Positions 9,414-17,682 of a stretch of 64,000 nt of DNA are shown in pieces. A model generated the notes under the pieces. That model was not told the origin of the DNA. It was given only the letters and a program-made list of their open reading frames with translations, and ran no database searches. Numbering within the stretch: position 1 is the first letter of the stretch; every line of letters begins with the position of its first letter. The stretch lies in contig DAOTXL010000137.1 of the NCBI GenBank assembly GCA_034435455.1, positions 1-64,000 of the forward strand, read 5' to 3'. Source of the stretch: DAOTXL01 sp034435455 (GTDB lineage Bacteria; Chloroflexota; Anaerolineae; JAAYZQ01). Both the position numbers and the translations under genes were made by a program.

Positions 9414-10472
9414 ATGTCAACCGATAAAGTTTCCGGCATCGAACAGCTCCAGCTTTTGATCCAGGAAAGCCAGAAGGAATACGAGACCATTCAAAAAGAA
9501 TTGAAAGAGATAGATGTGCTCATCCGTCAGAGCACGACCGAGGTGGAAAAACTGGCGCAACGCAACACGCAGATCGCCACCCGGGTGCGCCAGATGGAGA
9601 TGAACCTCGACACCTACCCCCGCAGCGACATCAAAGAGATCTATGGCGCTGCCCATGAGGCGCAGATGCGCCTGTTTATGATGCGCAGCCAGTTGGAGCA
9701 GCTCCAGAACCGGCAGCAAACCCTGGAACGACAGAGCCAGCGGCTGCTGCGGCTGCTCGAAGTGTCCAGTCAGATCGCACCGGCCGATGTCGCCGTCCGC
9801 CCTGGGGGTGGGGGAGGGGCGAGCGACATCGTGCGGGTGATCGAAGCCCAGGAGAACGAGCGACAGAGGCTGGCACGGCAGATCCACGACGGGCCGGCCC
9901 AGTCGCTGACCAACCTGATCCTTCAGGCTGACATCTGCGAGCGGCTGTTCGACGTGGACCCGGCTCAGGCCCGGGTAGAGTTGGGCAACCTGAAAAATGC
10001 GGTGAACGCCACCTTCCAAAAGATCCGCGACTTTATCCTGACGCTGCGGCCGATGATGCTGGATGACCTGGGGTTGGTGCCCACCCTGAAGCAGTACATT
10101 CAGGATTTCGAGGAAAAGAGCAAGCTGTCCACCAACTTTACAGTCATGGGCCACGAAACGCGGCTGCCGTCCTACAGCGAGGTGACCATCTTTCGGATGA
10201 TCCAGGAGCTGTTGACCAACGTCCAGAAACACGCCCATGCCACCTATGTCCAGGTGAGCCTCGATTTTCAGGACAGGGTTGTGGTAGCCACCGTGGAAGA
10301 TGACGGCAGCGGCTTTGATCTCAACGAGGTGCAAAGCGATGCCCAACCTCGCCGGGGGCTGGGGCTGGCCACCATTCGGGAACGGACCGAAATGTTGGGG
10401 GGGACCGTCCAGGTTGAAAGCCGGATCGGGCGGGGAACGCGGGTCCGGATCGAGATCCCGCTGGTCCAATAG
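9414..10472 (+). CDS. DegS/NarX-type sensor histidine kinase, cytoplasmic
   Basis: 352 residues without TM segments. Residues 1-120 are a charged coiled coil, like the DegS sensor region. A glycine-rich hinge (about 130-137) follows, then a HisKA_3 dimerisation/phosphoacceptor helix with H158 in RQIHDGPAQS. The HATPase_c domain (about 240-352) has the N box (ELLTNVQKHAHA), the G1 box DDGSGFD and the G2 motif RGLGLATIRER. It should autophosphorylate and pass phosphate to the regulator upstream. An agagg lies ten bases before the ATG. With no membrane sensor it must read an internal signal or a partner. Confident on family; the stimulus is unknown. Confidence 0.92.
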   Translation: MSTDKVSGIEQLQLLIQESQKEYETIQKELKEIDVLIRQSTTEVEKLAQRNTQIATRVRQMEMNLDTYPRSDIKEIYGAAHEAQMRLFMMRSQLEQLQNRQQTLERQSQRLLRLLEVSSQIAPADVAVRPGGGGGASDIVRVIEAQENERQRLARQIHDGPAQSLTNLILQADICERLFDVDPAQARVELGNLKNAVNATFQKIRDFILTLRPMMLDDLGLVPTLKQYIQDFEEKSKLSTNFTVMGHETRLPSYSEVTIFRMIQELLTNVQKHAHATYVQVSLDFQDRVVVATVEDDGSGFDLNEVQSDAQPRRGLGLATIRERTEMLGGTVQVESRIGRGTRVRIEIPLVQ

Positions 10473-10490
10473 TACCAATGTCCTATTGCC
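10471..10490 (+). promoter_or_regulatory. Upstream element of the flp promoter, shared with tadE
   Basis: AGTACCAA-N4-CTATTGCC overlapping the -35 box. The same 16 defined bases, in the same position relative to the -10, occur at 10841-10860. Likely a regulator binding site or UP-like element. Confidence 0.5.
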
Positions 10491-10514
10491 AGATGCGCGT
10501 AAATCTGGTATGAT
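10486..10514 (+). promoter_or_regulatory. Promoter of the Flp pilin gene
   Basis: TTGCCA (10486-10491), 17-bp spacer, TATGAT (10509-10514), with TGG before the -10. A second overlapping box TATAAT starts at 10514 but would need a 22-bp spacer. It drives the short pilin gene 59 bp downstream. Confidence 0.7.
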
Positions 10515-10572
10515 ATAATCGTGGCCAAGCCTTCCACATATCGAAATCTATCAGAGAAAGGAGGTGAAAAGA

Positions 10573-10719
10573 ATGCTGTTCCTACCGCGTGAAGAAGGGC
10601 AGGGTCTGGTTGAATATGCGTTGATCCTTGTTCTGGTGGCCATTGTGGTAATTGCCATCCTGCTCCTGCTCGGCCCGGCCGTCGGCAACGTCTTCAGCGT
10701 CATCGTCAATGCCATCTAA
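10573..10719 (+). CDS. flp: Flp-type IVb pilin, 48 residues
   Basis: A very short gene with an ideal ribosome binding site (AAAGGAGGTGA, 10557-10567) six bases before the ATG. The 48-residue product has a short basic/acidic leader ending in G9, then the Flp signature Q-G-L-V-E-Y with Glu at +5 and Tyr at +6 of the mature protein, and one hydrophobic helix of about 25 residues. Known of the family: a TadV/CpaA-type prepilin peptidase cuts after the Gly, and the mature peptide polymerises into the Tad pilus. It has its own promoter and a strong terminator, so it can be expressed above the downstream tad genes. No prepilin peptidase gene is present in this window. Confidence 0.93.
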   Translation: MLFLPREEGQGLVEYALILVLVAIVVIAILLLLGPAVGNVFSVIVNAI

Positions 10720-10758
10720 GCCAGACTGCTGAAGCAAATCAACCCTGTCAATGTCACC

Positions 10759-10791
10759 GAAGCCCCACGCCAGTGGGGCTTCACTTTTGTT
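10759..10791 (+). terminator. Rho-independent terminator after flp
   Basis: Perfect 10-bp stem GAAGCCCCAC / GTGGGGCTTC around a gcca loop, followed by the T-rich acttttgttt. It separates flp from the tadE operon. Confidence 0.9.
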
Positions 10792-10840
10792 TGGGGCCTG
10801 TTTGACATAGGACCAGAATACTAGGGCGGCGGGCGAGGTT

Positions 10841-10860
10841 AGTACCAAAGGGCTATTGCC
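10841..10860 (+). promoter_or_regulatory. Upstream element of the tadE promoter, shared with flp
   Basis: Second copy of AGTACCAA-N4-CTATTGCC, with geometry identical to the copy at 10471-10490. The four inner bases differ (aggg versus tgtc). Confidence 0.5.
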
Positions 10861-10884
10861 TTTCCCTGGAAGATATGTTATAGT
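10856..10884 (+). promoter_or_regulatory. Promoter of the tadE operon
   Basis: TTGCCT (10856-10861), 17-bp spacer, TATAGT (10879-10884) with TGT before the -10. Transcription would start near 10891, upstream of the chosen ATG at 10945. Confidence 0.65.
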
Positions 10885-10944
10885 ACAGTCAGCGTGGGGG
10901 ACAGGATCGCCACGGAGAGCCTGGGGTGCTTGGGTGAGAGAGCC

Positions 10945-11457
10945 ATGAGATCGGATAAACAGATAACCAGCCATCGGTACAGCCGGCCGGCCAGGCCGGG
11001 CCGGGGCCGGGGATCTCTGAACCGATTCAACAAGGAAGAAGGTCAGGGCATTGTAGAGGCGGCGGTTGCCTTCCTGTTCTTGTTGTTGATCTTGATTATT
11101 ATGTACGAGATGGCAATGGTTTTCAGCTCGTACATTGCTCTTTTAAATTGTAGCGTCCAGGGGGCTATCTATGCGTCGGCTCATCCCAACATGGTGGAGG
11201 ACCCGCCGGACGAGGAGTATCAGCAGTATGTGAGCATCATGCAGGCCGAGGCGCTGGCCGGCGGGCTGAGCTGGACCGATGTGACCATCCACCCGCCGCA
11301 ACTGCCGCCGGTCGTCGAGGCCGGCAACCCCCTGACCGTCACCCTGGATTACAGGTTGCAGACCTTTGCCAGTGAGATTGTCTTCCCGATATTTGGACGA
11401 TGGGGGCTGCCGGCGGAGTACCGGATCAGCGCCAGGACGGCAGTCCCGATCCGATAG
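10945..11457 (+). CDS. TadE-like pseudopilin, first copy
   Basis: 170 residues: a basic N-terminal segment, then EEGQGIVEAAVAFLFLLLIL, a prepilin-like G-x-x-x-x-E motif leading into one TM helix, then an outer domain of about 110 residues. This is the TadE layout: minor pseudopilins cleaved by the Tad prepilin peptidase and needed for pilus assembly. The frame extends to a GTG at 10894, but that lies at the expected transcription start; the ATG at 10945 is preferred. It is the first gene after the second promoter, and another TadE-like gene follows 12 bp after its stop. Confidence 0.82.
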   Translation: MRSDKQITSHRYSRPARPGRGRGSLNRFNKEEGQGIVEAAVAFLFLLLILIIMYEMAMVFSSYIALLNCSVQGAIYASAHPNMVEDPPDEEYQQYVSIMQAEALAGGLSWTDVTIHPPQLPPVVEAGNPLTVTLDYRLQTFASEIVFPIFGRWGLPAEYRISARTAVPIR

Positions 11458-11469
11458 GGGCCATAAAAG

Positions 11470-11961
11470 ATGAAACGATGGTTTCTCTTACGGGCAGGTC
11501 AGAACGATAGACCGGTGTCGGCCACCCGGGCCGATGAAACGGGCCAGCAGATGGTCGAATTTGCTTTGACCTTTACCATCTTTTGCGCTCTGTTAATGGC
11601 CCTGGCCCTGTTTGGAGTGGTCTTTTTCTCGTACGCCTCCCTCACCAACGCGGCCCGGGAGGGTTCCCGACACCTGATGGCCCATCCGCTTCTGCCGGCC
11701 GACCCGGTTACATTCGAGACGGCGGATGAGGAGGCGATTTACGTGGTGACCAGTTCGCTCCCTTTGCTGGACTGGCATAACATGACGATTCAGATCATGC
11801 CCGAGCCGGCGTTGCGGGTGCCGGGCGGCTATGTGGCCGTCCAGATCCAGTACACCCTGCAACTGCTTGACATAAATATCCCGCTCCTTGGGGGAGATTC
11901 GTCCATCCACCTCTTGGGGCCTGTAACCCTTCGGACATTGTCCCGCCGAAGCCTGGACTAG
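11470..11961 (+). CDS. TadE-like pseudopilin, second copy
   Basis: 163 residues. A leader of about 20 residues is followed by DETGQQMVEFALTFTIFCALLMALALFGVVFF, with the G-x-x-x-x-E-F prepilin motif and one TM helix. The next segment (ASLTNAAREGSRHLM) is typical of TadE (PF07811). It is 12 bp downstream of the first TadE-like gene and 58 bp upstream of the TadG-like gene. Two different TadE proteins next to TadG is the common arrangement in Tad loci. Sequence similarity to the first copy is limited to the helix, so they are probably not interchangeable. Confidence 0.85.
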   Translation: MKRWFLLRAGQNDRPVSATRADETGQQMVEFALTFTIFCALLMALALFGVVFFSYASLTNAAREGSRHLMAHPLLPADPVTFETADEEAIYVVTSSLPLLDWHNMTIQIMPEPALRVPGGYVAVQIQYTLQLLDINIPLLGGDSSIHLLGPVTLRTLSRRSLD

Positions 11962-12019
11962 AGGCAATTCGGATGTCCGGCGGAGGCAAGGTAGATAGTA
12001 GATGAAAGGAGAAGAAGCG

Positions 12020-14341
12020 ATGAACGAGCAGAAAGGAACGAGGCGTGAAGAAGGTCAGTCCCTCATCATCGTGGGGGCGCTCCTGATCGTGCTGATAGCC
12101 CTCGTCGGTCTGGTCGTGGACGCGGGCAATGCCTACGCCCAACGCCGCATCGTCCAGAATGCGACCGAGGCGGCTGCCCTCGCCGGCGCCCAGATGCTGG
12201 GGCATCAGGAGGATTATCGGTGGGGCGGTGATTTCCTGAGGAACTATCAGGTTATCGAAGCCGTCTGGGACTATGCCGAGCGCAACGGAGCTTCGGCTGA
12301 GGATGTGGACATCTTTTATACCGACATCAACGGCAACGTACTGGCCAATGCCGAGTTTGACCTGGGGTGGCAGACGATCATCAATGCCGACACCTTTAAC
12401 GGGGTCAAACCGGAGGGGATCCGGGTTGAGGCCAATCGCTCCTTCGACACCTATCTGGTGCGGGTCATCGGCCGGAACGAGATGACGGCCAGCGGCACCG
12501 CCTATGGGGTCCTGGCCTGCGGGGCCTGCTCGGCGAGCGGCCTGTTCCCCATTGCCGTCCATGTGGGCACCTTTGCCGACAATGGCGGCTTTCCGGTCAT
12601 CGGCCAGGAATATCGCATCTGGGGGGACAAGACCGGGCCGGGCAGCTTTGGCTACCTGTCCTGGAACTTTGACCCGGGCCACACCAGCGAACAGACCCTG
12701 GTGGCCAACATGGCCGATACCAGCCGCAGCGGCTACTGGAAAGTAGGGGACAACATCCCTTGCGGCCCTGGCGTCCAGAACAGCAACAGCGTCAAAACGG
12801 AGCTGGAATACCGCATTGACAACCGGATTGACCTCAACCCACCCCGCTACCGCGACGTGATCCTGCCCGTCTTTGACTACACCAGCGGCCAGGGGGCGAA
12901 CCTCACTTACCATATCGTCGGCTTTGCCCGCTTTGAGCTCCAGTGCTACCACTTTGCCAACAACTCCCAGGGCCAGTATGGGAGCTGCACTTTTGACCAG
13001 GGGGACACCAGCAAGTGGATCTCGGGCATCTTTAAGAGCTGGGTCGAGCCCAGCGGTGAATCGGGCTGCACCAACTATGGGGTTTGCACGGCTAAACTGC
13101 GGCCTCCGCTGGAGGAAAAGCGGGTCCTGATGGGCAATGTGGTGCCGTGGCGCGTCTTTGTGGTGGAGAATGCCGTTCCTGGCCCACCCCAGCCGGTAGA
13201 TGTGGTCCATGTCCTGGACATCTCGGGCAGCATGTGCGCTCACTGGGATGGGAGCGCCCACAAGAGCCCGCCATGCACCAACGGGGAACGGATTCAGATC
13301 GCCAAAGGCGTGCTGACCGCTTTCAATGACGCCCTTGAAAATGCCGATTGGGACCCCAACGACGCGATCCAGGTGGGTCTGGCGACCTTCCCCAAGATAC
13401 AGAATGCATCCACCTACAATACTCAGTGCTACAACGATATTCGGGCGCTCGGTGGGCCCTGCACGTCCGACCCGAGTTCTGACTGCGGCAAGTCGAATAA
13501 CCTGCTCTACTTTGCCAACAAAAACAAGAACCTGACCACTAACATCGCTTCCGTCAATACCGTCATCAATGGCCTGCAGGCCAATGGCGGCACCCCCATA
13601 CCGCTGGGCTTGCAATATGGCCGGGAGATGCTGATCGATCCGAACTACCACAACCCCAATAACCTGCCGATCCTGATCCTGACCACCGATGGCATGCCCA
13701 ACGTCAAAATCAACGGCTATTGGAGCGGGTACAGTGGCAACTACACCCGCCCCTACTGGGTCGTCCTGTCGGGTTGCAACAACGACGTCTATGATACCGC
13801 GATCGAACAGGCTAACCTGGCCAAACAGCAGGGCGTCATCATCTTTGCCATCGGCATCCATCAGACCATTGACACGGAGCTGATGACGGCCATTGCCAGC
13901 CCGGATACCGACCCGTCCAAGCCGCACTTTTTCCAGGCCGACAGCCCCGACGACTTTGAGGAGATCTTTGAGTCCATCGAGCAGCGGTTGCCTGGCCTGG
14001 GCAATGAGGAGTGCATCGCCAACGAGAACGCCACCCAGGGCAACGCCGCTGTGGTGCGCCTGTATGACAGCGGGGGGAACCTGGTGGCCACCACGACCGC
14101 CGATAGCTCCGGAGGCTACATCTTTGACCTGACCAACCTGAACCTGGGGCCGGGTACCTATGAACTGCGGGCCTCCTGGGTAGATTACAGCTTTGACCCG
14201 CCGGTGGAGTATGACGTCATGACCTGGGCCCTGGGTGGCCCCCCGGCCGAGGAACCGATCACGGTGGTGGTCCCGGAGGGTACCGGTACAACCCTGAAAG
14301 ACCTGTACCTGCGCACCGACCAGCAGTTTACCTGCGAATAG
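12020..14341 (+). CDS. TadG-like protein with von Willebrand A domain and Cna-B-like tail
   Basis: 773 residues. N-terminus EEGQSLIIVGALLIVLIALVGLVVD followed by AGNAYAQRRIVQNATEAAALAGAQ is the Tad/TadG-like helix (PF13400). A large outer domain follows. The vWA domain starts near residue 390, with the MIDAS sequence DISGS at about residue 400 and a later TTDGMPN loop, so metal-dependent adhesion is likely. The last 100 residues (VVRLYDSGGNLVATTTADSSGG, then GTYELRASW) resemble a Cna-B/SdrD-like stalk domain. There is no sortase signal. ATG 12020 is chosen because AAAGGAG sits ten bases before it; the ATG at 12002 overlaps that site. It is probably a pilus-associated or surface adhesin. Confidence 0.88.
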   Translation: MNEQKGTRREEGQSLIIVGALLIVLIALVGLVVDAGNAYAQRRIVQNATEAAALAGAQMLGHQEDYRWGGDFLRNYQVIEAVWDYAERNGASAEDVDIFYTDINGNVLANAEFDLGWQTIINADTFNGVKPEGIRVEANRSFDTYLVRVIGRNEMTASGTAYGVLACGACSASGLFPIAVHVGTFADNGGFPVIGQEYRIWGDKTGPGSFGYLSWNFDPGHTSEQTLVANMADTSRSGYWKVGDNIPCGPGVQNSNSVKTELEYRIDNRIDLNPPRYRDVILPVFDYTSGQGANLTYHIVGFARFELQCYHFANNSQGQYGSCTFDQGDTSKWISGIFKSWVEPSGESGCTNYGVCTAKLRPPLEEKRVLMGNVVPWRVFVVENAVPGPPQPVDVVHVLDISGSMCAHWDGSAHKSPPCTNGERIQIAKGVLTAFNDALENADWDPNDAIQVGLATFPKIQNASTYNTQCYNDIRALGGPCTSDPSSDCGKSNNLLYFANKNKNLTTNIASVNTVINGLQANGGTPIPLGLQYGREMLIDPNYHNPNNLPILILTTDGMPNVKINGYWSGYSGNYTRPYWVVLSGCNNDVYDTAIEQANLAKQQGVIIFAIGIHQTIDTELMTAIASPDTDPSKPHFFQADSPDDFEEIFESIEQRLPGLGNEECIANENATQGNAAVVRLYDSGGNLVATTTADSSGGYIFDLTNLNLGPGTYELRASWVDYSFDPPVEYDVMTWALGGPPAEEPITVVVPEGTGTTLKDLYLRTDQQFTCE

Positions 14342-14365
14342 TAGCCGGACAGGCCGAGTGATCCC

Positions 14366-14403
14366 TTGCTGCCAGGTAGCCGGGATCGGCTACCTGGCAG
14401 CAA
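14366..14403 (+). terminator. Perfect 16-bp inverted repeat after the TadG-like gene
   Basis: TTGCTGCCAGGTAGCC (14366-14381) pairs with 14388-14403 around a gggatc loop. AAAAG follows on this strand rather than a T-run. It is 25 bp after the TadG-like stop, so it probably ends or attenuates transcription or stabilises the 3' end. Confidence 0.6.
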
Positions 14404-14534
14404 AAGTCTCCGTAAGTTGATAGGCTTGACGATGGGTCTGACCTCTGCCCCTACCCCCTTGGGGGGATGGGGCGAGGTCACATCTGACAAGGTCAAGGTA
14501 AAGTCCTGCGCAAAGGGTACCTCCTTGCTGTGGT

Positions 14535-14564
14535 TTCATACGCGGCGTTGTACCCTGGTATGCT
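14535..14564 (+). promoter_or_regulatory. Weak promoter candidate for the kelch/DUF11 gene
   Basis: TTCATA (14535-14540), 18-bp spacer ending in TGG, TATGCT (14559-14564). It matches the window's extended -10 pattern but has a poor -35. Confidence 0.3.
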
Positions 14565-14643
14565 CCCCCATCCGGACGCAGGTGCCGGCCAAATCATCAA
14601 CCCTGCCGACCGGCGAGATGTTGAACAGACAGGAGGAAATCAA

Positions 14644-17475
14644 ATGGATCCTTGCCGAAACCCATTGAAGTCCAGGTGCCGGGGGATGGCCCTGGCTTTG
14701 GTTTTTGGGGCTGTGACCCTGCTCGCCACCACCCTGACCGCGCAGGCGTTCGTCGCCAAGATGCGTGAGACGACCCTGGATGACTTTGCCTCTGGCGAGT
14801 TCCACAGAACCGGCCTGCTCGACATCCCTCCCGATATTGACAGCGTTCAGCTTTTGCCGGTGGGGTTGACCGGCCAGTGGGGGCCAGACCGTAGCCTGCC
14901 GATCGCCCTCGTGGACCTGTTTGGCGCGGCGGTCGGGGGGCACCTGGTGGTCATGGGGGGGCAGGATGCGAGCTTTCAATACCATGACGAGGTCTATGTG
15001 AGTGCCATCGGCGAGCAGGGGGCCCTCGGCCCCTGGACCGAGCAGGCCCATGCTTTACCCCAGCCGATGGCTGCCGCTGCGGCCGTGGCCTATCCCAAAG
15101 ATGAGGATGAAACCTACCTCTATGTCTTGGGTGGGATTGCCACCAGCAACTCGTTCAACAGTGTGTTCTATACCACCTTTGATCACGGAACCGGCACCAT
15201 CGGTCCGTGGGTCACGAGTGCCTATACCCTCCCTCTCCCGGCCCATTACCTGGCTGCTGCTGCTTTGAACGGGTACCTGTATGTGGTAGGCGGTTACAGT
15301 GTGGACCCGCCCTTTGCCAATGCCTTGTACGAGGTCTTTTATGCCCCCATCCAGGCCGATGGCAGCCTGGGGCCCTGGCAGGATGCGCCGTTGCTGCCGC
15401 AGCCCCTGGCCTCTCACCTGGTTGTGGCCTTTGATGGGGAGGGTGTCCGGACTCTGTACGTTGTCGGTGGTTCCAATCTGGAGGGAACCGATTCTTATCG
15501 CGTCTACTTTACCGACGCAGGGCCAGACGGCAGCCTGTCTTCCTGGACCCTTTCCGAGGGGAACCTGCCGGCTACGATCTATGGCCATAGTGGGGCGTTA
15601 GTCAACGATCAGATTATCGTGACCGGTGGGGTGGATGCTTCGGATACACCTTCCAACACGGTAAAGGCCGCGTTGGTGGACCCCGGAAACCCGACCTTCC
15701 GCCTGTATGACTGGTGCCTGGGAGTGCCTCCTCCCGCCTGTACCATCGGGGCCTGGCAAGCTGGCCCCCTTTTGCCCCAACGGCGTGCTTTTCACCTCAC
15801 CGTTGAAGATGGAGGCTATGTCTACACCATCGGCGGAGTGGATACGAATGGCAATCCCACCAACACGGTCTACCGCGGCACGGTTAATGGCGAGGGAGCG
15901 TTGTATTCCCCTTCCGGGTACTATCTCTCGTCCATCTTTGATTTTCAGATCCCCTCTATCTTGCACAGGGTAGAGTGGGATGCCTCTATTGCCTATCCGA
16001 CCGAGATGACGCTGGATCTGAGCTACCGCTACAAAACCCAGGCCGGCAACTGGACTGCCTGGTCAGACCGCATTGCCAGCACCGACGGTTTGAACACGCT
16101 TGCGTTCAATCCGCCCATTGCTGACGTTCGGCTGTTCCAGTATCGCCTGGATTTGACTACCGAGATGACCGATAGCTCTCCCCTCTTTAACCAGATCGAC
16201 ATCTATTACGAGGTGCCCGATCCAGAAGTTTCGGTTCGCAAAGATACCGGGGCGGTGGTTACGGTTCCCCTGGGCTATGACCTGGACTACACCATCTACT
16301 ACACGAACAACGGGGGGTGGGTGGCCGAAGATGTGGTCCTGACCGAAACATTGCCTGCCAACACCACCTATATCGGGCCTGGTGGTTGGCAACAGGTTGG
16401 CAGCAGCGATGTGTATACCTACCTGGTCGGCAACCTGGGCCGCGGTGCTACCGGCCATGTAGCTTTTCAGGTCCATATCGCCGAATCGGTTCCGCCGGGC
16501 ACAAGCCGCATTACCGATGTGGTGGACATTGGCTTTCCGCCGATGGTGGATGCGTTTGGGCAGGTGGTCGGCGACCCTGTGCCGGCTAATAACCACTATG
16601 AATTCAGCAACGTCCTGAGCCTGTACGCTGTGACTGTCTCCAAAGAGGCAGACCCACCGGCCGGAAGGGTGGTGGATCCGGGATCGGTGATCACCTATAC
16701 CATTCACTATGAGAATATCGGGCTTCTGGATGCCGTCCAGGCCGTTGTCACCGACACCTACGATCCGCAGGGCGATTACACCATCCTTTCCATCAACCCG
16801 CCCCCTAGTCAGGGGAACAACACCTGGAACCTGGGTGTGGTGGCACCGGGCCAGGGAGGGGAGATCGAGATCGTTGTGCAGTTGAATGACCCCTTGCCGG
16901 GAAATTGGCCCATCACGAACCGGGCGGGGTTTCACAGCAGCAGTGGCCCGTCCTCTTATACGCCTTTGGTCACCCACTGGACGTCGTCGGCCCCGGCGGC
17001 AGACCTGGCTGCCCGCAATGTCCGCTGGGTGCCGGCCGAGCCTGTTGCCGGGTCGCCGGTGGATTTCTACGCCAGGGTAGCCAATCTGGGCCGGACGGAT
17101 GCCGACCAATTCTGGCTGGAGCTCTATATCAGGCCCGGGCCGGCCGATCCGCCTGACGGACCGGCTGACCACGATCAGGGGTATTGCCTGAACGGGTGCG
17201 CTATCACCCGGCCGGACTATGTGCTTTGGATTGACAACCTGCCGGCGGGCACTGAATCCGAGTTCCACTTTGTGGATAGTGGTGCGAGGGACCTGCTCTT
17301 CCCCGGCGATGGCCCCTATCTGGTTTGTGTTCAGGTGGACGTGGCCTTTGCGGGCGACAACCCCTATTGGGGGCACTATCCAGAGGAACAGGAAAACAAC
17401 AATATCGTGTGCCAGGAGATCTCTATCGGGACGCCCACCGTCTACCTGCCCCTTGTCACCAAGAATGCGCCCTGA
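14644..17475 (+). CDS. Secreted kelch-propeller/DUF11 protein
   Basis: 943 residues from the ATG at 14644, which has AGGAGGAAATCAA before it. A signal peptide (MALALVFGAVTLLATTLTAQA) is followed by a kelch-like beta-propeller (about 60-430) with repeated LYVVGG, VVMGGQ and YTIGGVD motifs. Next come a beta-sandwich segment, two DUF11 domains (DLDYTIYYTNNGGW; GSVITYTIHYENIG) and a CARDB-like domain. The tail TVYLPLVTKNAP is the LP-x-V C-terminal motif seen in other secreted proteins here. It sits between tad genes on the same strand, so it may be a pilus-linked or co-expressed surface protein; that link is inference from position only. Confidence 0.85.
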   Translation: MDPCRNPLKSRCRGMALALVFGAVTLLATTLTAQAFVAKMRETTLDDFASGEFHRTGLLDIPPDIDSVQLLPVGLTGQWGPDRSLPIALVDLFGAAVGGHLVVMGGQDASFQYHDEVYVSAIGEQGALGPWTEQAHALPQPMAAAAAVAYPKDEDETYLYVLGGIATSNSFNSVFYTTFDHGTGTIGPWVTSAYTLPLPAHYLAAAALNGYLYVVGGYSVDPPFANALYEVFYAPIQADGSLGPWQDAPLLPQPLASHLVVAFDGEGVRTLYVVGGSNLEGTDSYRVYFTDAGPDGSLSSWTLSEGNLPATIYGHSGALVNDQIIVTGGVDASDTPSNTVKAALVDPGNPTFRLYDWCLGVPPPACTIGAWQAGPLLPQRRAFHLTVEDGGYVYTIGGVDTNGNPTNTVYRGTVNGEGALYSPSGYYLSSIFDFQIPSILHRVEWDASIAYPTEMTLDLSYRYKTQAGNWTAWSDRIASTDGLNTLAFNPPIADVRLFQYRLDLTTEMTDSSPLFNQIDIYYEVPDPEVSVRKDTGAVVTVPLGYDLDYTIYYTNNGGWVAEDVVLTETLPANTTYIGPGGWQQVGSSDVYTYLVGNLGRGATGHVAFQVHIAESVPPGTSRITDVVDIGFPPMVDAFGQVVGDPVPANNHYEFSNVLSLYAVTVSKEADPPAGRVVDPGSVITYTIHYENIGLLDAVQAVVTDTYDPQGDYTILSINPPPSQGNNTWNLGVVAPGQGGEIEIVVQLNDPLPGNWPITNRAGFHSSSGPSSYTPLVTHWTSSAPAADLAARNVRWVPAEPVAGSPVDFYARVANLGRTDADQFWLELYIRPGPADPPDGPADHDQGYCLNGCAITRPDYVLWIDNLPAGTESEFHFVDSGARDLLFPGDGPYLVCVQVDVAFAGDNPYWGHYPEEQENNNIVCQEISIGTPTVYLPLVTKNAP

Positions 17476-17478
17476 TGG

Positions 17479-17500
17479 TAGGAGGCGTCTCCGACGCCGA
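17479..17500 (+). repeat. Palindromic 22-bp intergenic repeat, copy 1
   Basis: Contains GGCGTC-tcc-GACGCC. An identical 22-mer lies at 17580-17601. It starts 4 bp after the stop of the kelch/DUF11 gene. Confidence 0.85.
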
Positions 17501-17577
17501 TGCCGAAATCCGACGCCGATGCCGAAATCCGACGCCGACGCCGAAATCCGACGCCGACGCCGAAATCCGACGCCGAG
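17493..17577 (+). repeat. Four tandem 19-bp repeats
   Basis: Units 17493-17511, 17512-17530, 17531-17549 and 17550-17568, each gacgccga(t/c)gccgaaatcc, plus a partial unit to 17577. They are bounded by the two palindromic 22-mers and look like an expansion of the GACGCCGA end of the 22-mer. Confidence 0.85.
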
Positions 17578-17579
17578 AA

Positions 17580-17601
17580 TAGGAGGCGTCTCCGACGCCG
17601 A
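17580..17601 (+). repeat. Palindromic 22-bp intergenic repeat, copy 2
   Basis: Identical to 17479-17500. It lies 8 bp before the -35 box of the next promoter. Confidence 0.85.
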
Positions 17602-17608
17602 GCAAAAG

Positions 17609-17637
17609 TTGCCATTCACTCACTTTTCTGGTAAAAT
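17609..17637 (+). promoter_or_regulatory. Promoter of the MPATG protein and downstream tad genes
   Basis: TTGCCA (17609-17614), 17-bp spacer ending in TGG, TAAAAT (17632-17637). It is 46 bp upstream of the chosen ATG at 17683 and may serve the operon running to tadC. Confidence 0.7.
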
Positions 17638-17682
17638 AGAAACTACTGGCAGGTGGGCAGGTGCCTGGCCAGGGAGGAGGGA

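Larger units (their letters stand above)
14342..14643 (+). other. 302-bp gap with hairpin and possible promoter
   Basis: Between the TadG-like gene and the kelch/DUF11 gene. It holds the 16-bp-stem hairpin at 14366-14403 and a weak promoter candidate at 14535-14564. I see no conserved small ORF; the frame open from 14530 is an upstream extension of the next gene without a ribosome binding site. Confidence 0.6.

Noticed and set aside
11795..13927. 710-residue minus-strand frame opposite the TadG-like gene
   Set aside because: Val/Asp/Gly-rich text without domains. The + strand has clear TadG, vWA and ribosome binding signals.
14530..14643. Upstream extension of the kelch/DUF11 protein to 14530
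   Set aside because: An AGGAGG and a normal signal peptide start at 14644.
17493..17577. Tandem 19-bp repeats taken as a CRISPR array
   Set aside because: Units are contiguous without spacers and no cas genes are near.
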